Source: Patella vulgata (lineage: Eukaryota; Mollusca; Gastropoda; Patellidae). Taken from it: 64,000 nucleotides of DNA. The stretch covers positions 52,762,546-52,826,545 of the forward strand of contig NC_065884.2 of NCBI RefSeq assembly GCF_932274485.2, given 5' to 3'. Shown piece by piece: positions 35,221 through 47,089 of the stretch. The position numbers were made by a program, and so were the translations under genes. Below the pieces are notes generated by a model, which searched no databases, was not told the DNA's origin, and saw only the letters and a program-made list of their open reading frames with translations. Position 1 is the first letter of the stretch, and every line of letters begins with the position of its first letter.

Positions 35221-36632
35221 TTTTGTCCGTCAGTCACACTTTTTGGGACACATTACTCTCTTTCTAATTGCGCTAGAATGTTCAAACTTGGTGTAGGTGT
35301 TTATTAAGTCAATGCCTTGATGGAGTTCGAAGATGGGCATTTTCTGCTTAGGGAAAGCAGAGATAAGCAATTTGATTGGTTGATGCTTTGGGACACGATA
35401 ACTTTAGTTCTAATTAATTGAGAATGATGAAACTTGTGTATAGTTTTATTACATCAATACCGAGACTTTGGAACACAATAACTCTCCTTTTTATTGAGCT
35501 AGAATGTTCAAATTTGGTGTAGGTGTTTGTTAGGTCAATGCTTTGATGGAGTTCGAAGATGAGCATTTTCTGCTTAGGGTAAGGACAGATGAGCAATTTG
35601 ACTGCTTGATGCTTTGGGACACGATAACTTTAGTTCTAATTAAGTGAGAGTGATGAAACTTTGTGTATAGTTTCATTACATCAATACTTTGACTAAGTTC
35701 GATAATGAGCATTTTTTGCTCAGGGTAAGCAGAGCGATACGCAATTTGATTGGTCAAGACTTTGGAACACAATAACACTCATTCTAATTGAATAAGAATA
35801 TTCACACTTGGTGTAGCTGTCTATTAGGTGAATGCCTTGATGGAGTTCGAAGATGAGAATTTTTTTGCTTAGGGTAAGCAGAGATAAGCAATTTGATTGG
35901 TTAATGCTTTGGGACACGATAATTTTAGTTCTAATTAGGTGAGAGCACTTGGTGTATAGCTTTATTACATCAATACCTTGACTAAGTTCGATAACGAAAA
36001 TATTTTGCTGAGGGTAAGCAGAGTGATAAGCAATTTGATTGGTCGAGACTTTGGAACACAATAACTCTCCTTCTAATCGAGGTAGAATGTTCAATCTTGG
36101 TGTAGCCGTTCATTAGATGAATGCCTTGATGGAGTTCGATGATGAACATTGTATGCTTTTGGTAAGCAGAGATAAGCAATCGGATTGGTTGATGCTTTGG
36201 TGCACGATAACTTTGGTTACAATGAAGTGGATTCATTATATCATTACCTTGACCAAGTTCGATCGAGAGAATTGTCTGCTTAGGCTAAGGATCGATAAGC
36301 AATTTGATTGGTCAAGACTTTGGAACATAACAACTGTGCTTTTAATTGGGGTAGACTGGTTAAATTTGATGTAGATGTCCATTTGGGTGAATGTCTTGAC
36401 TGAGTTCAATGATTATCATTTCGAGCTGAAGCTAAGCAGAACTAATCAATTTCATTGGTCGATGTTTTGGGACAAGATAATCTTGATTCTATCTGGTAGA
36501 GAGGGATGAAATTTAGTGTACAGTTTGATTGCTCGATACTTTTGAACAAAATAAATGTGCGATTAATTAATACGTGTCATCTATTTATTTTGGGATTTCT
36601 GCGGGGGACATCAGCCTCACTGTTGGCTTGTT
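35221..36632 (+). mobile_element. GTCCCCCGCC family element, long copy
   Basis: It starts within the TCCGTC-CACACTTTTTGGGACA head, without the extreme terminus. Eight or more diverged monomers follow, then the conserved GCGGGGGACATCAGCC and hairpin tail near 36600-36632, with T after the end. Confidence 0.65.
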
Positions 36633-37734
36633 TGAAACTAATAGGGGACGAAAATTGGCCAAAGAGCACATACTAATATAATATGAGTGTATATAAACTG
36701 ATGTACATTCATTTTGTATTTGGACTAAAGTTGAAATACAGGTTTATATTCAAAATGTTGCGTTCCAAAAGGCCTACCATTGACTTAATGCGCAAACCCT
36801 TTCCGCTAACATAAGAATAATGGATACCATAATCCTGTTCGGTTGACGAGGCCAAGGTGTCTGCCAAAAGGTAACAACAGAACAACGCAGATCTTTGGTC
36901 TAAACACTTTATTATGAAAAACGTCAAGCCAAAGAGAATATCTAAAGAAGAAACATAACAGATTATATCGTGTAGCACATAGATGATAGATACAGCAACA
37001 ATTTGTACTTCCGTCGGTAGCAAGGTCACGACGCACAATATCTTCAGGGATGTGAGAAACCTTCGAAAGAATAACGAACAGATACACACAGTCGATTTCC
37101 GAAAACTATCGTACCAGCCTCTTTACACAAGTTGAAACATTCAACCCCTTACCAAATAAGTACCCAATACCCAGCAGCTACTCGTTAGTGATTGGACCGG
37201 TTCCAGATATAACAACATACCGTCGGAATGCCAAATCAGATGTTTATTCATTTATAAAAAATACTTACAATCTGAGTAATGTGAAGATGAATAATAACAC
37301 ACTTTATAGATCTTATAATGAATGGAAATTAGATATACATGATGTAATATACCCAAATTTAAAAAATGGCATTCTCCATATTATAGTTAATACATTGAAA
37401 TGAATATTATAACATGATAATTATTAGGAATGGTTATATTTGTATACAATTACTTATCGCTGCAATGGATTAAGAATAAAATCAAATAAAGAGTCCACAT
37501 CGGGTTCACCTCACCAATGATCGCGGATCTTAAGCTTGCGGACCTATCGCGATTACAATTTATATTCGATGGGGTTTAACGTTCAACTCCGACTGACAAT
37601 TTTTGTTGACATTATTGGCTTAGTTAACCTGTTTGTTACTAATACTATCAAAGGGAATGCTTTTAGTATAGTTCAGGTCATTAAACAATCAGCAGACAGA
37701 TAACGATTTCAGGTAGTTTAAAGATATGTATAAT
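36633..37734. other. No confident gene
   Basis: Overlapping frames on the minus strand at 36709-37089 and a 71-codon plus frame at 37188-37403 have no recognised domain. Confidence 0.35.
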
Positions 37735-37926
37735 AATGTTAACACGGGGTTTACTTTAGTATATTATAGGACCTTTACAATATGCACACAAAACGCTTTT
37801 GGATATTTTAAAGATATTTACAATAATAATAAACACATAGAGCGCCTTTGTTTTGTTAAATATACTTATAATAATGTAAACATTAGGGACGCTTTTACAG
37901 TGTACAATAATAATAAGCATATATAA
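37735..37926 (+). repeat. Degenerate AT-rich tandem repeat
   Basis: TATAATAATGTTAACAC / ACAATAATAATAAACACATA / TATAATAATGTAAACATTAG units, three to four copies. The frame it opens is a by-product. Confidence 0.5.
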
Positions 37927-37929
37927 TAT

Positions 37930-39035
37930 TTAACCAGCGGTTGCCAGGTAAGATACGCCCACATTTTGCATGATACGGATAAGAGAACAAGCTACAATAA
38001 GGGGCCATAATCCAGATAGTTATGGAAAGGGGCTGAGATCTTTGGGATATAATGATGGTGATACACTTAAACGGCTTTTAAAATCAGATAAATAATTGTG
38101 GCCTCTAGAGAATCCTGGAAGTGACAGTCCAATATGCCCAAATATCAACAGGAACCACGATCTTTAGATTTTAAACATACATTTCAAGTTTCAGCAAAAT
38201 CGGATAAAAATTGTGACTTCTAGAGTGTCCACAACCTTGGAATTCCATACTTTTACACTATTTTTGCGTACAAGAGCGGTAGATTTTAAGAAATTCGAAC
38301 TCGACCTCCAATGATGTTGTAACAGTGATATATTTAAAATGGTTTTTAAAATTGAATACAAATTGTGACTTCTAGCGGGTCCACAGGCGATTTTTAAAAC
38401 AATCAGGGATCAAAATCCAGAAGTGACGTTCGGATATGCGCGATTATCGGAAGGAACCAAGATCTTTGAGATAAAAACATAAATTTAAAGTTTCATCAAA
38501 ATCGGATAAATATTCTTGCAACCTTGATATACCATATTTTTACACCATTTGCGTACGAGGGGCGGCCATTTTGTTCGGCAGTTTTGGTCCGATTTTCGTG
38601 ACATTTGAACTCAAACATCATAAGGGTGTAACGGTGACATATGCGAACGTTTTATTTTTTAAAATCGGATAATAATTGTGACCTCTAGAGTGGCCACAAG
38701 CTAAAATGTTTCATCAAAATCAGTTGAAAATTGTGACCTATAGAGTGTCCACAAGCTAAACACGTGACACGGTATTTTAAATCGGATAAAAATTGTGACT
38801 TATAGAGGGACCACATGCTAAAAACGAGATTTTTCGTAAAATCAAGGGCCATAATTCAGGAGGTTACTATCCGATATGCACGAAAATTGAAAGGAACCAA
38901 GATCTTTGGGTTATAAACATGCATTTCAAGTTTCATTAAAATTGTGACATCTAGAGGGTCCCTGTCCCTAAGCATGCACCAAAGAATTGTGTCGTCGAGG
39001 CAAAGCCATACACAGACAGGGTAATACGTCACAGA
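37930..39035 (-). mobile_element. Hairpin-ended repeat family, degraded copy downstream of the Toll-like receptor
   Basis: Monomers from ACGCCCACATTTTGCATG at 37954 to about 38965. Then a CATGCACCAAAGAATTG piece of the second monomer type and an ACACAGACAGGGTAATACGT end remnant follow. It lies about 160 bp downstream of the receptor stop. Confidence 0.6.
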
Positions 39036-39153
39036 TTAAAAATTGGGGGCATTTTTGTGCTTGCAAGTTAATAGGAAAAGTGGGTTCGAGGGGGAGGGGG
39101 GTCCAATTCAATCACATTGTTGTTAAAGCTAAAACATCACATGTTACATAAAG

Positions 39154-39217
39154 TCTATGGAATCATATCATCCAAGGGGGTGGGGGTGACTCTAATTCTA
39201 TGGAATCATATCATCCA
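39154..39217. repeat. Short direct repeat at the 3' end of the Toll-like receptor frame
   Basis: A 21-base string occurs at 39154-39174 and again at 39197-39217, offset by 43 bases. The second copy contains the last codons (DDMIP and stop) and the first lies in the 3' UTR. It is a small tandem duplication that does not change the protein. Confidence 0.8.
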
Positions 39218-41372
39218 GGTTTCTAACTGACTGGGTAAGTTTTAACCAGAATAATTCAATGCCTTCATCGTTCCAGCCCCACTTGATGTAATTATCAACA
39301 TTTAGTATCTTATGAAACGTTTTGGTTACATTGAGAGCACTAAGTTCTCTCAGAACTATAACAATCATTAAATCTCGTCGTTCAGTTATATACTTATCAT
39401 AGGCTAAACTTGCTTCAAACTCACAGTAACTATCCCGTGCATAATTATCAGACAAACACAGAATAACTTTACGGCTTGCATCCATGTTATTAATTATGCT
39501 ATCAATTTTGTTTCCCTGCCCATCTCGGAGAGGAATGTAAAGTCGCAGACCCATATCCCTTTCTAATTTAGGTACGATATCATCTAAAATAATATCAAAA
39601 TCGTTATCTTCGCAACTAAGATAAATATCATGTTGGTATTGTTGATGACCGTGCAAACGATTCTGGTAGCGTTTCTGGTGGAACCGTGCCATATAAACCA
39701 TGTATCGTAAATGCCATCGGAAACGATAAATACCAGATATTGTCAGTAGCAAGAGAATGAGGGCTACTGAACAATATGTCGCGCTAGTTAATACTAACCT
39801 TGAGAAAGCACATTTATGTCCCGAAATAGGTGATTTTACAATCTGTTTGCCCAAACATTCCTTGGGCGAATTACATGTGTAGTATTGGTCATTCTTAAAC
39901 GGTTTTCGTAGCTTTTGGCTCTTTAAAAAGTTGATGAACCAAAGTAATTCGCAGGAGCAGGTGTAAGAATTGTTTGACAGGTCTATCCATTGCAAAGTAT
40001 TCAACCATTCTAGGGAGAAAGAATTCTGATTGATGACGGATATCTGATTACTGCTCAGATCTAATTTTTTCAATGACCCCAGACTGCTGAAGACGCCATC
40101 TTGAAACCCCGTAATATGGTTATGATCGAGATACAGTGTCTCCAAGTTTCTCATGTGATTAGAAATAACCCGTGGAACAAACGTAATCCTGGTGTTGCCG
40201 AGAGATAGTGTTTTTAAGTTTTTCAATGTACTAAATAGCTCATCAAACATTTCATCAGTGGTGGAGATTAAATTATTTGTAGAAACAAACAAAGTTTGCA
40301 GTTGCTCGCAGTACTTGAAGGCATTCAAACTTAAATGATTACCATCGAATAATATTTTATTGTTGCTGAAATATAGCTGTCGCAGCGAAGAACTGTTGAA
40401 AGCATATGACTGAACTTGAATAGATTGGGCAGAGTTGTACTCAAAGAATAGGTAGTGAAGGACCGAAAGGTCTGAGAATAAATTACTCTCGAAGGACACT
40501 ATTGGGTTATCCGATATGGACAAATTAGTGAGTGATGTTAGACATTTGAGCTGCCTGCGATTTATATGTCTTATAAAGTTATGGTCGAAAATCAGAGCAG
40601 AGAGTTTTGGAAACAACGAAGTTCCATTAACACAAAACCTTGGGAATTCGACTATTTTATTATAAACCACGGAGAACCATTCTATATTGGGAGAATACTC
40701 AAGATTGACGGTGTGAATATTTGACCGTGACACAAAGATATCGCGTAGGTGTTTCAAGGGCCTGAATACTCTCTGGTTGTATACTTCTATATTCGTGTCG
40801 TCCATATTGAGTTTGAGCATTTTCGAGTCTTGCATTGGGATGAAGAAATCGGGGGGAAGGGGATTAAGGTTTAAATTTCTCAAGCCGAGGGAAAATAAGC
40901 CCTTAGTAACACTGGATAGACACTTCATCAGTTCAGATATTGATATGTTTTCATGACTAATGATCAACTTGTCCAGATAATCTAATTTTGTGAAAGCATT
41001 TGATGAACATGATTGGAGTGAGCACGATTCTATTCCAAGATATTTCATCCTGAACTTGGTTATATTTTCAAAAGTGTTATTGTTTATTTCTGGAAGGTAA
41101 TTACCAGTAAAGTTTAGTTTTTCTATTGTCCTTTTGAAACTAGGGATGTAATCTAAGTCCTGGCCATGGTTTAAACAACGGGCATATTTCTTACGACATT
41201 GGCACATACTATTGTTACCACAGGATGCCCAATGTATTTGATGATGGTAGTTCTGGTATGATACGTGTTCTTCTTGGTTTACCGAATCATCAGAATTAAA
41301 AGTAAAGCACACGCCTGGTGTAGTCATGGCACAGAGAAATATAACAAGCACAGAAAATCGTGTGACCATCAT
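39198..41372 (-). CDS. Toll-like receptor, single cysteine-cluster type (LRR - membrane span - TIR)
   Basis: Complete 724-residue frame in one exon. Residues 1 to about 22 form a signal peptide. C51, C57, C59 and C66 form an N-terminal cysteine cluster. Leucine-rich repeats span about 80-465. A single C-terminal cap (LRRCT; C472, C474, C500, C506, C521) is followed by a membrane span at about 526-548. The TIR domain at 579-715 has box 1 HDIYLS (581-586), a box 2 region (607-625), an SDNYARDSYC segment (641-650) and box 3 FWLKL (708-712). One cap next to the membrane fits the single cysteine-cluster Toll-like receptors abundant in bivalves. These sense microbial or endogenous ligands and signal through MyD88-type adaptors. 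The usual RDxxPG BB-loop reads R616-D-G-Q-G-N, so the conserved proline is missing, and signalling strength is uncertain. Ligand and exact TLR class cannot be assigned. Confidence 0.93.
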   Translation of the reverse strand: MMVTRFSVLVIFLCAMTTPGVCFTFNSDDSVNQEEHVSYQNYHHQIHWASCGNNSMCQCRKKYARCLNHGQDLDYIPSFKRTIEKLNFTGNYLPEINNNTFENITKFRMKYLGIESCSLQSCSSNAFTKLDYLDKLIISHENISISELMKCLSSVTKGLFSLGLRNLNLNPLPPDFFIPMQDSKMLKLNMDDTNIEVYNQRVFRPLKHLRDIFVSRSNIHTVNLEYSPNIEWFSVVYNKIVEFPRFCVNGTSLFPKLSALIFDHNFIRHINRRQLKCLTSLTNLSISDNPIVSFESNLFSDLSVLHYLFFEYNSAQSIQVQSYAFNSSSLRQLYFSNNKILFDGNHLSLNAFKYCEQLQTLFVSTNNLISTTDEMFDELFSTLKNLKTLSLGNTRITFVPRVISNHMRNLETLYLDHNHITGFQDGVFSSLGSLKKLDLSSNQISVINQNSFSLEWLNTLQWIDLSNNSYTCSCELLWFINFLKSQKLRKPFKNDQYYTCNSPKECLGKQIVKSPISGHKCAFSRLVLTSATYCSVALILLLLTISGIYRFRWHLRYMVYMARFHQKRYQNRLHGHQQYQHDIYLSCEDNDFDIILDDIVPKLERDMGLRLYIPLRDGQGNKIDSIINNMDASRKVILCLSDNYARDSYCEFEASLAYDKYITERRDLMIVIVLRELSALNVTKTFHKILNVDNYIKWGWNDEGIELFWLKLTQSVRNLDDMIP

Positions 41373-41398
41373 GTTCGATCGTTGATAGTAAATCCAAT

Positions 41399-41416
41399 CT
41401 GAAAAAAAGAATTACA
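41399..41416 (-). promoter_or_regulatory. Splice acceptor in the Toll-like receptor 5' UTR
   Basis: On the minus strand the sequence reads TTCTTTTTTTCAG directly before the presumed exon, whose first base is 41398, 26 bases upstream of the start codon. The open coding exon is therefore probably preceded by at least one non-coding exon. I could not place that exon; it may lie on the far side of the inserted block that begins at 41709. Confidence 0.6.
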
Positions 41417-41708
41417 GGCCATTCTCATTTTATTTCATAACAATTTAGATTAGGCTAGTATGAAGATAATCACATGACTGTTTGGTAGCTGATTTATCAT
41501 AATACGTATTACTTGAAATAAGAAGTCCAAGTGATTTACGACGTTTCGATAGAATAAACTTCCTTTAAAGGCTCAATACCACTCTTGTAACAGAAAAATA
41601 TGTCTCAATCTTTATTCTGGTCAACAAATTGTACTATATTTTACAGTATTCCAATTAATGGATGATACAAATTTCATCTTAACACACCTAATTTAATTTG
41701 CACTTCTA

Positions 41709-41866
41709 CACTGAAAAAACACTTGTGTTGGATCTCAACACAAGTACTTGTGTTAAAACTAATCTACACAAGTAATGTGTTGTTTTGCATTGCATTAACA
41801 CAAACTTGTGTCGATTTATAAAATCTTGTGTGTTTTTTTATATCATTAACACAAGTAATGTGTACC
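41709..41866 (+). repeat. Left terminal array of ACACAAGT/ACTTGTGT motifs
   Basis: Clustered palindromic motifs (ACACAAGTACTTGTGT and variants) just inside the terminal CACTGAAAAAACAC. Such subterminal clusters usually bind the transposase. Confidence 0.75.
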
Positions 41867-42350
41867 TTCCACGATTTGTTTTCTTTTTAAGAAAAAAACT
41901 CCATACAAAGTCTGAATTCGGGAGTCGTCAAGTTTTAAGAAAAGTAATAAAGGGCTTAATTCACATCTCGAAAATCACATACTGTTCTTCACTGGAAGGG
42001 AGTGAGTACCAATTAATCAGACAATTGCCAGACAGACTTGAATGTTAATTGGTGTTAAGTTGTCTGTATAGTTAAAATGTCTGTCTTTTTTTATTGACCC
42101 AATAAACTGATAGACCAAATGAATATATAGTGTACATGTGATTTTCAGCACCCTGGTGTTTTCGAAAATTGATTCAATGTGCAATGAACAAAAAAAATGA
42201 GTAAAACTCTTAATAATGTAATTGGTTGATGTAATCGAAATTGGACAGTATTGGTTAACTGAAAAGTAACCAATCAAATTTAATTGATCATCCACGTGTA
42301 TCTCATAATCGACTTATTGATATAATGGTTCTCCAAGTTATCTATACTTT

Positions 42351-42408
42351 TTGTCTGCGATATCACTTCGGTGGAAGCGGACGTAAAATACAACTAACTA
42401 AGAAGAAG
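42351..42408 (+). mobile_element. 58-bp insert between 12-bp direct repeats
   Basis: TATCTATACTTT occurs at 42339-42350 and again at 42409-42420, exactly flanking this segment, as a target duplication would. The core (GATATCACTTCGGTGGAAGC...) recurs inverted at 42889-42936. Confidence 0.5.
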
Positions 42409-42888
42409 TATCTATACTTTAGTCATTGCGACAAATTCTTTCTTTGATATTATATCAGCGACATTCAGTTAGATGTAGTGACGTTAGCATCAACAGAGTG
42501 CTTTAGCCGTGATATTTTTTAAAAAAAAATTATAATGGTCACATAGAATACCAGACCGCAGGTTTATTTTTTTACAAAAAATAAAACCGTGTATTTAATT
42601 TAGCATGTATATATTGCTTCTATGTATATAATAATTCGTTTCGTTTAAAACAGTCAGATTTAGAACCACTGCCACTGACTGCACCGGAATTCTATTTATA
42701 TAATGGCGCCACAAAGAAATTTTTTTGATGTGTTCTAAAAGTGTTCCGCTAATTCAGCAATCTAATGAATCTGTCTTAATTTTTCTGAAATCGTGCTTAA
42801 TTATTATTAGCTAATCGGCGCTACACCGTTGTTCAAATACTTATAATTGCAAGAAACCCCCGACTAGGACCAGCAGGTAAGTTAGTTA

Positions 42889-42936
42889 GTGTTAGTTGTA
42901 TTTTACGTCCGCTTCCACCGAGGTGATATCGCAGGT
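42889..42936 (-). repeat. Inverted copy of the 58-bp insert core
   Basis: About 45 bases match the reverse complement of 42354-42400 with few differences (TTTTACGTCCGCTTCCACCG). The pair could be the termini of a roughly 580-bp MITE or two separate copies of a very short repeat. Confidence 0.55.
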
Positions 42937-43369
42937 AAGAATCTGTCTTGATTTTATAGTAATGCCCGGTTGCAATTATTGGCCGCCATCTTTGATTTTT
43001 ATAGACGTTCGGGCCAAAAAAAAAGGAGAAATGTATATCCAGACATGGACTATAGCTAGATACTAACTTTTGTGTTAGTTGTTTATTTGAAATGTAATCT
43101 TAATATTTCTGTAAAAGAAAAAAAACAACAACAAACAAATCAGCCTTTTTTTATATCAATGTCATCAATGTGTAGGCCTAATAATTAGACTTTCAATGAT
43201 TCAGAAGTTTCTCTACAGTTTCGTTATTTTTTTTCCAGTCATTGATGTTAGCATGTACTACACAAAGAAAAACAGGTAACAGAATTTCATTTCCTTTTAA
43301 TATATTTTTTAAATAATGGCCAATAATTGTTATTGTATGTAACAGGAAAAGTATTTATCTCTGTAGAGA
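42937..43369. other. No gene seen
   Basis: AT-rich interior of the TIR-bounded block, with A-runs. Confidence 0.45.
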
Positions 43370-43610
43370 GAGGGCGAGTAAATGGGTTTAAAATTCACTA
43401 AATTCACTTGACACAAACTATGCCATTCATTTCCTTGTATTAAATTGGTCGAATCAAGTAGGCCCATTCTCCGTCCGTTCTCTGCACCGGAACACTGTTT
43501 CGAATACACCCTAGGCGTATTTAGCAAAGGGAGGAAACCAGAGGACCCGGAGAAAACCCACAAGGCTGGACAGGCGACCTTATTCCTAGTCACATTCAAG
43601 TGGGGAATCA
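43370..43610 (-). mobile_element. tRNA-derived SINE, family 1, diverged
   Basis: A reverse copy with AGGAAACCAGAGGACCCGGA and GACAGGCGACCTTATTCC. An unrelated stretch of about 60 bp interrupts it near 43440-43500. Confidence 0.65.
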
Positions 43611-43989
43611 AATTATTTCAAATAAGATATTTGCATATAAAGAAAGTAGGCCTACAGCCTCTTTCAAATGTGATATTTGCATATAAAGAAAGTACAAACT
43701 TAAATCGTCAGTGCTGGATAAACTAGCCAAAGGATTCGGCTGAATCAATTGGCGCTAAACTTCACCTAGTTTATCCACTGACATACGCCCAAATCAAACA
43801 TGTTTAATATATTTGGTCGAATTGTATTTGAGTGGTGTGTCCGGCTGTCCGCTTCGCCGAAGCATTCGTCTGATTTTAGAATTCATTAGCCAATCACCAC
43901 TCATTTATATCGAGTGGGTATCACAAACTAGCAGTCGAACTGTGACACGGGTGCTACAGCCAACAAATTCCAACTACCATACTATCGGC

Positions 43990-44520
43990 TTAAATGCACG
44001 CCAATTGGACCTCAGGTTTTGTGTTCCATTGAAACGACTAGAAATGAAATGGGGTTTAACGTCCTACTATTTTGCTCCGAACTGGGCTAATGAAGACAGG
44101 CATACACCACACAGTGTGCTATGAGGGAAATTTTGCCCGGACAGCGGCACTGCGGTGTATCGAATTCCAACTGTCAAGGGATCTTTTACGTGGACGCCAA
44201 CGTGTACACGGGACCTCGTTTTTTCGTATCATCCGAATGACTAGACAACTGTCCTTGTCAGGCCCTCCATCCTGCATCACTGACAAGGTGGAACCACGCC
44301 GGAAAATCTGGGTGAACTTTCTCGGCCAATGCAGGGATCGAACACCCGACCTCCAGGCTAGCGAGCCAGCGTCTTACCCACTTAGCCACCATGACGACTA
44401 GACAGGGAATCCATGCTGAAAAATCCAAATGAGCTTTCTCGGTCAACACTGGGAGCAAACCTGCAACCTCCCAGGTAGCAAGCCAGTGCCTTACACACTA
44501 AGCCACATGGCTCTCTTCTA
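43990..44520 (-). mobile_element. Two family 2 SINEs, one inserted in the other
   Basis: A complete reverse copy (44042 to about 44394) with inverse tRNA head (GGGATCGAACACCCGACC...CTTACCCACTTAGCCACC) is flanked by ACGACTAG. It interrupts an older, diverged copy whose parts lie at 43990-44041 and 44395-44520. Confidence 0.78.
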
Positions 44521-45047
44521 ATTACTGTGACAGTCCAGTCACATGACAAACAAGGGTTATTAAAACAGATTTTCACGGCTTCGGTAAGATCTTCGGGATT
44601 CAAATGGTTTTAGATATCACACAGTTTGTATATGGTAAGGTATCTTAAACAGTTAATTACATGTCACATATTTATATTTTTCAGTTTCCATATTAGATGC
44701 CATAGCAAATCAAAGATCATATAATAAAATAAGTCAAAAAACCCAAATATGGGAAAAAAAGAGCTGAAGAAATGGTGATTTGAGCACCTATGATTTCTCA
44801 TAGTTGTTTTTTGAGGGTGAGTGTTCAATTCTAATAGAAAAGATTGTTGTTGTGGTATTTTAGAATCTCACCATAATGTGTTTGGCACAATATAGCCCGG
44901 TTGGAGCTGATGTGACATAAACCTTGATTTCATTTTAATATTTTGAAATTTAAAATTCAGTTTAGTATAGTAAAACTGTGAAGTACATGTATGTGCACAG
45001 ACAGAATCTTACTTATGTCCAGATACATGTAGATATGACTATCTCAT

Positions 45048-45380
45048 CTGTGGGGACCTACGGTGACCAAGTGGGTTAGACACTGGTTCGCATATTTTAA
45101 GGTCGCGGGTTTGCAGTAAGACAATGCAGAACGGAGGGCCTTACAAGGACAGCTGTCTAGTCGTTCAGATTGAACAAAAAAACGTGGTCCCGTGTACACA
45201 TTGGCGTGCATGTAAAATAGCCCCTGGCAGTTAGAATTTGATACAAGAGTAGGCCTTAGGGTCACGGTACCCGGCAAAATTTCTCTCATAGCACACTGTA
45301 TGGCATATGCCCAACCTCATTAGCCCAGTCGGAGCTGAACAGTAGGACGCCGAACCCCATTCCATTTCATTTTTTTCATT
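45048..45380 (+). mobile_element. tRNA-derived SINE, family 2, forward copy
   Basis: tRNA-like head (GGTGACCAAGTGGGTTAGAC, GGTCGCGGGTTTGCA), then the family body and a GTAGGACGCCGAACCCCATT tail with an ATTTC run. Confidence 0.75.
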
Positions 45381-46362
45381 TTGTCTCATCTGTGACAAAG
45401 CAAACCAACACATTACAATACAATGTAATTAAATTAAACTTTCATCTTTTAACTGTCAAGTCGATTTAAGTCAACTAATACATAGTATGTTTTTTTTTTC
45501 TCCGTTAACTACATCAGAAAGATCAAGACAGTTGAAAATGGCTATTCATATTATGGAAACTTTTTCTCACAGAGCTTGATAATCAGGTAAAATGTAAGTA
45601 ACATACATATTTGTATTTTTAATCATCAACTAGTTCTATACACTTGATTGGTAATCTAGTTATTCTTCTTGGAGAAATACCTAGGACTCTCCTATTCAAG
45701 TCTTGGCATTCTTGATTTTTGACAATCACATCCATTGATTTTCTTCAAGTTGTGATAGACCCTATGTGTATTTTTACAGTAAATAGCAGTATAAAATTGA
45801 TGGACAATATTTTACTTTTCAAATAGATTTTAATAGGTAATATCCAATTTGTTGTCGATGGAAATAAAATATAATAATCTGCCTGGGTCTGTTACTGGAC
45901 AAGACACAATAAGTGTTACCCAAAGATGAAACAAAATAGAGACTCAGTCTCGATGTGGCAAAATAAATTGTTTATTTAAACATTGTGAACCATAAATAGT
46001 AAGAAAGTATTATTATTGCCTACTTTTTATTTTTTAGGCTGGAAGATTATTTGATGTATGATAACAACAAGAGATCCCAAGCATCAATTTATTTTAAAAT
46101 TCTGGAAAAGAATGCATTTGACCCAATTTTTGAATATTTATTTTTTGTTTTTACTGTTAAATATTCTTCCCAAACACAATTAGATTTTAATTCTCTACAG
46201 AAATTTATGTATAATATAGAATGTAAAGTGACATATTAATCACTTAGAATTTGGTCGGAAATCATAAAGTATTTAATAGGCATAATCTAGAAACCAAATG
46301 TAGATCAAATATACCCAGAATTACAAAAAACCTTGACCTACATTAAGGTGACTTTCCCTTGC
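45381..46362. other. No confident gene
   Basis: AT-rich interior of the TIR-bounded block. A 62-codon frame at 46051-46239 follows a T-rich TTTTTTAG acceptor-like site but has no recognised domain. Confidence 0.35.
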
Positions 46363-46382
46363 TTATGAAATGAAATAGGGTT

Positions 46383-46913
46383 TGTAGGGCACAAACAACA
46401 ATGCACCAAAACTCTTAGAATATTGTTTAATTTGGTTACAGGTTTAATACATCTCAAAATCTTATACAGTTGATCGAAGATCTTTCAAGACTAGAGACAT
46501 TTTCTGGGACCTGCACAACCACGTGATAAATCAGTCATGCATGTCGACTGTCAATATCATCGAATAATAACAATATATGACTATAACACATTACAAAACT
46601 TATGGATTAGATTAAACTATAACTTAATAAGCTGCGGTAATTCATCTTACCGTGTTTTATGCCCTCCAAGCGTTACAAAACTGTTGCTGAAGACCACGCT
46701 TGCTTAAGCGAACAAGTTGTCAATTAAATAACAGTCTCCTACATCCAGGCGCAAATTAAGTCAACTAAAACAATGACAGGCCTAAATAATCTAGACTACC
46801 TTCTCGCTTAAAGTTGATCAAAATTTATGCATTCTTAGACCAAAATATTGTGGAACGAAATTAATATTAAAGAAATATATAAAAAGATAATAAGTGATAA
46901 TTTGCATCTTACA
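46383..46913 (-). repeat. 3' LTR of the BEL/Pao element
   Basis: 531-bp terminal repeat, TGT...ACA ends, same length as the right-hand copy. GGGTT target duplication immediately outside. Confidence 0.92.
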
Positions 46914-47089
46914 CCGGCCTCCTAATCGTGTATAGTCAAGGAACGATTACAAAAAATTCTTCTATGAAGTGAGCAAATTATCCATTCAGCATATATACAT
47001 GATTTTGACTAAAAGATGGAATACATGTTACAAATGTACAACCAATTAACTTTCAAACAGTTGTAATTGATTACTATCCTTTACTGATA

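Noticed and set aside
36709-37089. Two overlapping minus-strand frames of 126 and 93 codons
   Set aside because: They overlap in different frames and neither has a recognisable motif; hydrophobic stretches follow from T-rich sequence.
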